A stretch of 13,759 nt of DNA, taken from contig JBARBG010000112.1 in the NCBI GenBank assembly GCA_049792815.1, positions 1 through 13,759 on the forward strand. The letters run 5' to 3'. The translations under genes and the position numbers were made by a program. This DNA comes from DAIDKA01 sp049792815 (GTDB lineage Bacteria; Pseudomonadota; Gammaproteobacteria; Steroidobacterales; Steroidobacteraceae). A model generated the notes under the pieces. That model did no database searches, was not told the DNA's origin, and saw nothing but the letters and a program-made list of their open reading frames with translations. Of this stretch, positions 1 to 5,592 are shown piece after piece. Numbering within the stretch: the first letter of the stretch is position 1; every line of letters starts with the position of its first letter.

Positions 1-1074
1 CTAGCGGGACTGGTGCAGTCCGACCGCGCCGGTGGTCAGGCCGCCGCGCAGTACATAGGCATCGAAGCCGCGTTCGACCAGGATGTACGCGGCTGCTGAG
101 CTGCGCCGGCCGGTGTCGCAATACACCACGTAGGGCGTCTTCGGGTCGAGCGTCGAGAGCTTCAGCCGGATGAAGTACAGCGGGATATTCAAGGACCCCT
201 CGATGCTCATGTTCTGGTGTTCGCTGGGCAGCCGCACGTCCAGCCAGCGTCCGCCGCGCGCCACGATGTCACGGGCCTGGTCATAGTTGGCCCATTGCAG
301 CAGCGGCTCGTTCATGAGCTCGCGGAAATCATCCTTCGCCAGTCGCATCAGCACCCCGTCGGTGACCATGGTGATGGTCGCGTTGCGTTTGGCTTCGGCG
401 ATCAGTGCCTCCTCGCCGAAGGTGTCGCCGACACTGAGCTCCGCGAGCTTGATGCCATCGCGGTTCAGCGGCGTCTCGCGCGTCACCAAGCATTGGCCCT
501 TGACGATCACGTAGAAGTAATCGCCCTCATCGCCCTGCTTGATGACCACATCCCCGGCCAGGTACGGCACGCGCTGCATGCGCATGAAGATGGCCTGGAT
601 GTTCGCCGGCGGGATGCGGTGGAAGGAGCGCGTCTGCAGCAGGGTCGTCATCCAGTCATCGCCGGTGGTGCCGCCGTTGAGCTGGGCCTGCAGTTCCTCG
701 ACCTCATAGGTTCCGGTCTGGTCCCACGTGATCATCACATCGAGCAATTCGCTGTCGATGGACAGGTAGGTAATGTCATCGACGGCACGCGCACTGACCG
801 CACGCGGCAGATTCGGCGACAGCGGATTGCGCGCATCGGCGGTGCCACCGCGGATCATGGCGACGGTGCGCTCGGCCTCGCGCAGCTCGACCATGCCGCT
901 TACCAGCCAGATTTTGCGCTTGTCCGTGTCCCCTTCCTTGAACAGGAAGCGGCCCGCTGACATCGACCGGATGCTGACTTTCTTCGCCAGCGCCGCGATG
1001 TTCTCGCGTTTAAGGCCATCCAGCGGTGCGAAGGTTTTGAGAACCTGAACGCTGGCTTCACGTTCTTCGGTCAT
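1..1074 (-). CDS. Tandem cyclic-nucleotide-binding domain protein fused to a rhodanese domain
   Basis: A predicted cytoplasmic sensor-type protein of 357 residues, counted from the ATG at 1074. A GTG two codons upstream (1080) is equally possible, and neither start has a clear Shine-Dalgarno. Residues about 10-118 form a degenerate cNMP-binding fold. Residues about 144-266 form a better one, with a phosphate-binding-cassette-like stretch FGEEALIAEAKRNA (GE at 220-221, Arg 230, Ala 232) resembling Crp/PKA-type cassettes. Residues about 266-350 are rhodanese-like, with the active loop CDTGRRS and the candidate catalytic Cys at 319. There is no helix-turn-helix or kinase part, so it is not a Crp-type transcription factor. 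It lies 60 bases downstream of the fadJ-type gene on the same strand, so cotranscription is likely. Ligand and sulfur acceptor are unknown. The stop codon TAG occupies bases 1-3, so the gene is complete. Confidence 0.85.
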   Translation of the reverse strand: MTEEREASVQVLKTFAPLDGLKRENIAALAKKVSIRSMSAGRFLFKEGDTDKRKIWLVSGMVELREAERTVAMIRGGTADARNPLSPNLPRAVSARAVDDITYLSIDSELLDVMITWDQTGTYEVEELQAQLNGGTTGDDWMTTLLQTRSFHRIPPANIQAIFMRMQRVPYLAGDVVIKQGDEGDYFYVIVKGQCLVTRETPLNRDGIKLAELSVGDTFGEEALIAEAKRNATITMVTDGVLMRLAKDDFRELMNEPLLQWANYDQARDIVARGGRWLDVRLPSEHQNMSIEGSLNIPLYFIRLKLSTLDPKTPYVVYCDTGRRSSAAAYILVERGFDAYVLRGGLTTGAVGLHQSR

Positions 1075-1134
1075 TTGCACGGCTGATTATCGGTAGGAAT
1101 ATGTCCTGGGTGAGCCTTTGATGGTAGCACAGCG

Positions 1135-3198
1135 TCAATGCTGTCCTGGTACGCCGTTCACGGTTTGCAGGCTCTGGTCCAGGAGATTCCAGCCTGGATC
1201 GGGCCGGAAGCGCTCGCCATGGCGCGTGGCAAGATCCGCGAGGCGGCGCACACACTCGGTAATGCCACGCGCGCGGGCATAGGCAACCGGTCCGCCACGA
1301 AACGGTGCGAATCCGGTGCCGAAGATCACCGCGGCATCCAGCAGATCCGCATCACTCACCACGCCCTCGCGCAGGCACGCCACCGACTCGTTGACCATGG
1401 CCAGCAACATCCTGTCGGTCGCATCCGCCGGCGGTGCTGCGCCGCCCGGCGGCTTGGTGGGATGTCCCTCGTGCCAGGTATAAAAGCCGGAGCCGCTCTT
1501 GCGTCCGAATTTACGCGCCGCCACGAGTTCCTCGAGCCGCGGGTGCACGGGCGCGGGCTTGCCCAGCTCGGCGGCGATGATGGTCCCGACATCCTTGGCC
1601 ACATCCAGTCCCACCACATCGGCCAGTTCGATGGGTCCGACCGGCATGCCAAATCCCGTGGCTGCGGCGTCGATCCCCGCCAGCGACACGCCCTCCTGGG
1701 CCAGGTACATGGCTTCGTGCAGGTAGGGCATGAGCACCCGGTTGACCACGAAGCCGGGCGCGCTGCGACACACGATGGGCAGCTTGTCCAGGCGCCGGGT
1801 GAAGGCCACGCCCAGTTCCTGTGCTTCTTCTGAGGTGCCGGTGCCGCACACCACCTCCACCAGGGGCATCTGCGATACCGGGTTGAAGAAATGCAGTCCG
1901 ACCAGTCGCTCGGGACGCGCCAGCTGTTCGGCCAGCGGCTCGAGTTTGAGGCTGGAGGTGTTGGTTGCCAGCAGCGCCGTATGTTTCATGCGCGGCTCCA
2001 GCGCGGCATACAGGGCGCGCTTGGCGTCCAGGTTTTCGAATATGGCCTCGATGACCACATCCGCGTCGACGACCCCGTCCCCGGCCACATCGGCACGCAG
2101 GCGGCTACGCGCCTCAGCGATCTTGTCCGCCACGCGCAGGCGTTTCTCGAACAGCTCACCCGCGCGTTTGAGTGCCGGCTCGATGTACTCCAGCGCCCGG
2201 TCCTGAAGCGTGACATTGAAGCCGCGCAGGGCGCACCAGGCGGCGATGTCACCGCCCATCACACCGGCGCCTATGACATGGACGGCCTTGACGTCGGCGG
2301 CGGCGCGGGTGCTTTGAGCCTTGAGCCGATCCTGCAGCAGGAACACCCGGATCAGGTTGTGCGCGGTCGGGGTCTGGAACATGGCCGCGATGGAGCGTGC
2401 CTCGGCCTCGAACGCGGCCTTGCCATGCGCGCCGTTGCGGGCCCACAGATCGATCATGGCGTAGGGCGCCGGGTAGTGTGCCCGCGGAGCCTTTGCGGCG
2501 ACCTGCTGGATCAGCGCGCGCCGGATGAACGGACGCAGTGGCGCCAGGCTCAGCAGTCGCTCCACGAGGGGCGGTCGGTGCGCGGGCGGGGGCTTCAGCA
2601 CCAGCGCCCTTGCGGCCTCAGCCAGCTCGGCGGCCGCGACCAGGCGATCCACCAGGCCGATCTTTGCGGCCTTGTCGGCCCGCACCGGACGCCCGGTGAG
2701 CATGAGCTGCATCGCGGGGCGCACGCCGATCAGGCGCACGGCACGGACACTGCCGCCGAAACCGGGGTGTATGCCCAGCTGTACCTCGGGTAACCCGAGC
2801 TGCAAGCGCTCATCGCCGACTGCCACGCGATAGCGGCAGGCCAGGGCGAGTTCCAGGCCCCCGCCCAGCGCAAATCCATGCAGGGCCGCCACGGTCGGGC
2901 AGGGCAGTCGCTCGAGGCGCTCGAAGGTCAGCTGGCCCGCACGCGTGAGCTCGTAGCCGGCCGCGGCATTGGCGAGGGTTGTGAACTCGTTGATGTCAGC
3001 GCCGGCGATGAACCCGGACGGCTTGCCGGAACGGATGACGACGCCGCGGGGTGGCGTGCGCGCCAGGGCCTGCAGGAGCGCATCGAGCTCGCGCATCACC
3101 TGCTGTGACAGCGTATTGGCCGAGGTGTCCTGCTTGTCGAGGGTCAGCCAGGCAATGCCCTGACTGTCGCGTTCCATTTTCCAGGCTGGATTGCTCAT
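1135..3198 (-). CDS. fadJ: Bifunctional enoyl-CoA hydratase / 3-hydroxyacyl-CoA dehydrogenase (FadB/FadJ type)
   Basis: Multifunctional alpha subunit of fatty acid beta-oxidation: it hydrates 2-enoyl-CoA and oxidises (S)-3-hydroxyacyl-CoA with NAD+, normally in a cytoplasmic complex with a thiolase. It has 687 residues against about 710-730 for E. coli FadJ/FadB. The N-terminal crotonase domain (about 1-200) shows GADINEF and the oxyanion motif HGFALGGGLELALA. The two expected glutamates are E116 and E138. The Rossmann motif GAGVMG is at 310-315. The dehydrogenase dyad H436 (HFFNP) and E448 keeps the 12-residue spacing of the E. coli enzyme, so both activities look intact. ATG 3198 was chosen because an ATT-type start at 3267 would overlap the upstream gene by 50 bases. 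The gap to that gene's stop is 19 bases, which suggests an operon. No thiolase gene is present here. FadB versus FadJ cannot be decided, so the symbol is provisional. Confidence 0.93.
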   Translation of the reverse strand: MSNPAWKMERDSQGIAWLTLDKQDTSANTLSQQVMRELDALLQALARTPPRGVVIRSGKPSGFIAGADINEFTTLANAAAGYELTRAGQLTFERLERLPCPTVAALHGFALGGGLELALACRYRVAVGDERLQLGLPEVQLGIHPGFGGSVRAVRLIGVRPAMQLMLTGRPVRADKAAKIGLVDRLVAAAELAEAARALVLKPPPAHRPPLVERLLSLAPLRPFIRRALIQQVAAKAPRAHYPAPYAMIDLWARNGAHGKAAFEAEARSIAAMFQTPTAHNLIRVFLLQDRLKAQSTRAAADVKAVHVIGAGVMGGDIAAWCALRGFNVTLQDRALEYIEPALKRAGELFEKRLRVADKIAEARSRLRADVAGDGVVDADVVIEAIFENLDAKRALYAALEPRMKHTALLATNTSSLKLEPLAEQLARPERLVGLHFFNPVSQMPLVEVVCGTGTSEEAQELGVAFTRRLDKLPIVCRSAPGFVVNRVLMPYLHEAMYLAQEGVSLAGIDAAATGFGMPVGPIELADVVGLDVAKDVGTIIAAELGKPAPVHPRLEELVAARKFGRKSGSGFYTWHEGHPTKPPGGAAPPADATDRMLLAMVNESVACLREGVVSDADLLDAAVIFGTGFAPFRGGPVAYARARGITECVRRLADLATRHGERFRPDPGWNLLDQSLQTVNGVPGQH

Positions 3199-3217
3199 AT
3201 TCTTGTTCTTTCGCGGC

Positions 3218-3982
3218 TCATGCGGCGCTGTCGCGGCGGGCCGCGCCGGTGTTGACGTGGAAATCACAGATCAGCGGGCGGTGGTCGGAGAAGCGCACAT
3301 CGGGGACTCTGAAATCTGTGATCTCGATGTCGGCGCTGACCAGGATGAAATCCAGCTCGACCCGCGGAATGCGCGCCGGGAAGGAGGGGAGCTCTTGGGT
3401 ATTGGCGCTGCGCAGTCCCGCGGCGCGCATGAACAGGAAGATCTCATGGTTGCCCCAGAAGGTATTGAAGTCGCCGGCCACGATCACCGGCTTGTTGGAC
3501 TTGACGATGAGGTCATGCAGTGAGCGCAGCTGGTACTGGCGGTGCCGGTACTTGAGCGACAGATGCACCAGAAATACGCACACGTCCTCCAGCTCCAGTT
3601 CGATGATGAGGCGCTTGATGCCCATGTCAAAGTAGTGGAAGCGCTCCCCCGTCATATGCGGCGCCGACAAAAAGGCGTTGGCCTGCTTGCGCACGATGGG
3701 TACGAACTGGTTCAGCGACTGGGTGCCGTACTTGCACTCATAGGTCGAAAAATGCCCCAGCTGCTGGGCGATGTATTCGGCCTGATTGACCATGCCGGAG
3801 CGAATGGAGCCGGTGTCGACTTCAATCAGGCCCACCACATCGGGCTTTTCCGCGCGCAGGAACTCGGTGATGCCGGTCAGAACGCGCTTGTTGGTGCGCA
3901 GGTATCCGGCGCCCGGTAGCGGCAGGTGAAAGGCGGCCCCGGTTCCCGTGGCGTAGCGAATGTTGTAAACGACCAGGCGCAA
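3218..3982 (-). CDS. Endonuclease/exonuclease/phosphatase (EEP) family protein
   Basis: A 254-residue metal-dependent phosphodiesterase-fold protein with no signal peptide or membrane segment. The family's key positions are all visible: N7 in VYNIRY, E54 in GLIEVD, H140 in VHLS, D171 and N173 in GDFN, D211 in LDFIL, and D233-H234 in FSDHRP. An active Mg2+-dependent DNase/phosphatase-like enzyme is therefore likely. The family also includes sphingomyelinases and inositol phosphatases, so the substrate is open. The start is TTG at 3982, which places the first beta strand at the very N-terminus as usual for the family. The upstream ATG at 4008 is out of frame. It is probably the first gene of the minus-strand operon with the fadJ-type gene 19 bases downstream. 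Why a nuclease-fold protein sits with beta-oxidation is not evident from the sequence. Confidence 0.88.
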   Translation of the reverse strand: MRLVVYNIRYATGTGAAFHLPLPGAGYLRTNKRVLTGITEFLRAEKPDVVGLIEVDTGSIRSGMVNQAEYIAQQLGHFSTYECKYGTQSLNQFVPIVRKQANAFLSAPHMTGERFHYFDMGIKRLIIELELEDVCVFLVHLSLKYRHRQYQLRSLHDLIVKSNKPVIVAGDFNTFWGNHEIFLFMRAAGLRSANTQELPSFPARIPRVELDFILVSADIEITDFRVPDVRFSDHRPLICDFHVNTGAARRDSAA

Positions 3983-4024
3983 CGGCTGCCGCTCTTGAGG
4001 CCTTTCATTGCTGAAGTTTGGGGG

Positions 4025-4030
4025 ATTGTA
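4025..4030 (-). promoter_or_regulatory. Candidate -10 box for the EEP-fadJ-type operon
   Basis: On the minus strand this reads TACAAT, five of six matches to the sigma-70 -10 consensus, about 43 bases before the TTG start at 3982. The hexamer 17 bases further upstream does not resemble TTGACA, so assignment rests on the -10 alone. The interval 3983-4083 is shared with the divergent TIR-like gene. Confidence 0.25.
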
Positions 4031-4083
4031 CTCTCACGGGGGTGGGTTTTGCGGCCGGCTGCCAGCTATGCGAGACTGCGAGC

Positions 4084-4536
4084 ATGTCGCAAGCCAACCC
4101 ATTTCGGGTCTTCGTCACGCACGCCTGGGACAACTGTGACGATTACCTGCGCGTGTTCGAATACCTGGAAAGCGCGAATAATTTCTTCTACAAGAACTGC
4201 AGTACGCCCGACCACATGCCCGCAGGCGACAAGGAGGCGCTGCGCGAAAGCCTGCGTCAGCAGATTGCGCCGGCCGAAGTCATCATCGCGCTACCGAGCC
4301 TGGCTGAGGCCAATCGCGATCTGCTGCAGTTTCAGATGATATTTGCCCAGGCCGCCCACAAGCCCGTGGTGTTGATGAAGACTTTCGGCAGCGCCACGCC
4401 GCCGGCCAAGGCGATCGCCGAACTGAGCGATGAAATCGTGGACTGGGACGCACGCACGCTGGTCGACACCATCAAGCGTCAGGCGCGACACGAGGAAACC
4501 AATCGCTGGGAGACCATCGAGTTCAAACTCGACTAG
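4084..4536 (+). CDS. Small TIR-like (DUF1863/ThsB-like) domain protein
   Basis: A 150-residue single-domain protein. The opening RVFVTHAWD (8-16), the following NNFFYKNCS strand/loop, the helix with LRQQIAPAEVIIAL (57-70), and HKPVVLM (92-98) match the layout of MTH538-type TIR-like domains (DUF1863), the family that contains the Thoeris NADase subunit ThsB. At the helix where such proteins usually carry a glutamate (pattern W-x-x-x-E-I) this one reads LLQFQM, with Gln 84. NAD-cleaving activity may therefore be lost or altered; this rests on my unaided alignment. ATG 4084 was chosen because it directly precedes the first conserved strand. The preceding bases give only a weak Shine-Dalgarno. 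No ThsA or other defence effector lies nearby. The gene is divergent from the EEP gene and converges on the 113-residue gene with an 8-base gap. A nucleotide-binding or protein-protein role other than defence is equally possible. Confidence 0.75.
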   Translation: MSQANPFRVFVTHAWDNCDDYLRVFEYLESANNFFYKNCSTPDHMPAGDKEALRESLRQQIAPAEVIIALPSLAEANRDLLQFQMIFAQAAHKPVVLMKTFGSATPPAKAIAELSDEIVDWDARTLVDTIKRQARHEETNRWETIEFKLD

Positions 4537-4544
4537 CGGGCGGC

Positions 4545-4886
4545 TCAGGCCTCCAGCAGATACAACGGCACGGTGGAGGCCTGGCGCGCCTGCGGCGAGC
4601 GGGCCATCACCGAGAGCATCTGCACCACCGTCTCGGCGATATTCTCAGCCTCATGGCTGGACATCTTGCGCACTGAGGCGCGAATCGCATCCTCGCCACG
4701 CTGCGGTCGTTCCCGCGTCAGCGAACAACGTACGTTGTGGAACTGTTCGCGGATTTCGCGCGGCAGCTCCTCCTCGGCAACCGCCGACAGATGATTGCGG
4801 TAAGCATCGCTGAGACGGTCCTTGATCGAACCGGAACGCGCGAGTGAAAGGGTGGCCCCCTGAAACTTCTCCCACGTAGTGCTCAT
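4545..4886 (-). CDS. Conserved-looking helical protein of unknown function (113 aa)
   Basis: I do not recognise the family. The protein starts MSTTWEKFQGATLSLARSG and is charged and soluble, with no signal peptide, membrane segment or Cys-based metal motif (one Cys). Helical stretches are likely at about 20-60 and 65-97. The start at 4886 is supported by AGAGG eight bases upstream; the in-frame ATG at 4955 lacks one. A probable promoter lies at 4965-4992. It converges on the TIR-like gene with 8 bases between stop codons. The N-terminal WEKFQGA segment and the helix RLSDAYRNHL might mark a small regulator or partner protein, but that is only an impression. Confidence 0.7.
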   Translation of the reverse strand: MSTTWEKFQGATLSLARSGSIKDRLSDAYRNHLSAVAEEELPREIREQFHNVRCSLTRERPQRGEDAIRASVRKMSSHEAENIAETVVQMLSVMARSPQARQASTVPLYLLEA

Positions 4887-4964
4887 TGCGACCTCTTCTT
4901 GTGGTGGGCGGCGGATTGTTGTTATTTGATAAGTAAACCGTGCATCGTCCGGCATTCATTGCCG

Positions 4965-4992
4965 AATATACGCCCGGCGTCACGAAAAACAA
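4965..4992 (-). promoter_or_regulatory. Probable sigma-70 promoter for the 113-residue gene
   Basis: On the minus strand a -35-like TTGTTT (4987-4992) is followed after 16 bases by TATATT (4965-4970). It lies about 80 bases before the ATG at 4886. A perfect TTGACA at 4993-4998 adjoins the -35 on its upstream side but is 22 bases from the -10, too far for a standard promoter. A small inverted repeat, CGGCA-TTCAT-TGCCG (4950-4964), directly follows the -10 and could be an operator. Confidence 0.4.
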
Positions 4993-5019
4993 TGTCAAAC
5001 CAATTTTGCGCCAGGACGG

Positions 5020-5028
5020 TGATATACT
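5020..5028 (+). promoter_or_regulatory. Extended -10 promoter upstream of tatA
   Basis: TG-A-TATACT fits the extended -10 pattern TGnTATAAT with five of six bases of the hexamer. No good -35 sits at 16-18 bases, as is usual for extended -10 promoters. Transcription would start near A5035, giving a leader of about 175 bases before the tatA start at 5210. Confidence 0.5.
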
Positions 5029-5034
5029 CAAGGC

Positions 5035-5209
5035 AGTGTCTTAGGTATCGACAGGCTGCGGTTGATTCTTAAGGCAAAGCTGGGGAAAAGCCTGCGCCCC
5101 GTTTTGGGGCGCCAAGCGTAGGCTTGGGCCCTCGGGCGGCGTGGTGCTCTGCGGCACCCCCTGCAAAGGCGTATCATTAGGGCCAGTGTTTATAGAGGCT
5201 TGAGCCGCT
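5035..5209 (+). ncRNA. Candidate structured 5' leader or small RNA upstream of tatA
   Basis: The predicted transcript contains a perfect 7-base-pair hairpin, GCGCCCC-GTTTT-GGGGCGC (5094-5112). An outer helix AAGCCT (5088-5093) with AGGCTT (5120-5125) encloses it, leaving a 7-base bulge (5113-5119). A second stem, GGTGC (5143-5147) with GCACC (5154-5158), follows. It contains no open frame with a ribosome site. I could not match it to a named riboswitch or RNA family. It could be a regulatory leader of tatA, an independent small RNA with a processing site, or simply a GC-rich untranslated region. Confidence 0.35.
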
Positions 5210-5461
5210 GTGGATTTATTCTCCCCCAAGCATTTGTTGATCGTGCTGCTGGTCGTGCTGATCGTCTTCGGCACCAAGAAGCTGCGCACCATCGGTTCAG
5301 ATCTGGGCCAGGCCGTACGCGGATTCAAGGATTCGATGAAGGAAGGCGAGCGCGAGGCCGAGCAGCCGCCGCCACCGCCGGTTGAGGCCCGTCAGCTGCC
5401 CCCACAGGACAAGGCAGCGCCCGCCGAGAAGACCAGTACCACCGAGAAAACCTCGGTCTGA
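5210..5461 (+). CDS. tatA: Twin-arginine translocase pore subunit TatA (stand-alone)
   Basis: TatA oligomerises in the inner membrane to let folded twin-arginine substrates pass after TatBC recruits them. The 83-residue product has a short N-terminus, one membrane helix (about 8-20, HLLIVLLVVLIVFG), the hinge FGTKKL identical to E. coli TatA, and the amphipathic helix GSDLGQAVRGFKDSM (29-43). A proline- and charge-rich tail follows. The GSDLG...GFK pattern and the length favour TatA/TatE over TatB. The start is GTG 5210 with GAGG at 5195-5198. It is not followed by tatB or tatC, so it is either an extra tatA copy or the genome's tat genes are dispersed. The next gene, for a predicted exported protein, starts 131 bases downstream on the same strand. 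A structured leader may control it. Confidence 0.93.
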   Translation: MDLFSPKHLLIVLLVVLIVFGTKKLRTIGSDLGQAVRGFKDSMKEGEREAEQPPPPPVEARQLPPQDKAAPAEKTSTTEKTSV

Positions 5462-5592
5462 CGCGGCCGGAGGGGGAACCCTCGAGGGCGCTCGGCGCCT
5501 GACCCAACTCTTGTGCACTGCGGCGACCCTCCCGGGCGCGCTCACGTATCATCACGGCCTCGGGAGCGCGATGGTTTCCAGGGGGACAGACA

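Larger units (their letters stand above)
4887..5209. other. Gene-free 323-base interval with divergent promoters and a structured leader
   Basis: No credible coding sequence is present on either strand; a minus-strand open frame at 5041-5328 overlaps tatA and looks random. The left part holds the ribosome binding site and probable promoter of the 113-residue gene. The middle has an AT-rich stretch with an extended -10 promoter facing right. The right part, about 175 bases, is GC-rich and foldable and runs up to the tatA start. Confidence 0.6.

Noticed and set aside
217..960. A 247-codon plus-strand open frame opposite the cNMP/rhodanese gene.
   Set aside because: No domain is recognisable and the composition is typical of an antisense frame; the minus-strand gene explains the region.
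1891..2793. A 300-codon plus-strand open frame opposite the fadJ-type gene.
   Set aside because: The opposite strand encodes all catalytic motifs of the bifunctional enzyme; this frame shows none and is a GC-rich shadow.
3199..3267. A 23-residue N-terminal extension of the fadJ-type protein.
   Set aside because: It would overlap the upstream coding sequence by 50 bases and has no homology-like character; ATG 3198 gives a normal crotonase N-terminus.
4993..4998. A perfect TTGACA -35 box on the minus strand.
   Set aside because: It is 22 bases from TATATT, too far for a standard sigma-70 promoter; TTGTTT immediately next to it has a 16-base spacing.
5035..5209. Possible 6S RNA, because short stretches such as GGGCCAGTG and TGAGCCG (5180-5206) and CTTAAGG recall parts of 6S RNA.
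   Set aside because: I could not find the closing stem or central bubble arrangement, the matches are short and in the wrong order, and the usual neighbouring genes are absent.
5487..5499. A GGCGC-TCG-GCGCC hairpin after tatA, considered as a terminator.
   Set aside because: The stem is only 5 base pairs and has no following T run; in such GC-rich sequence it is expected by chance.
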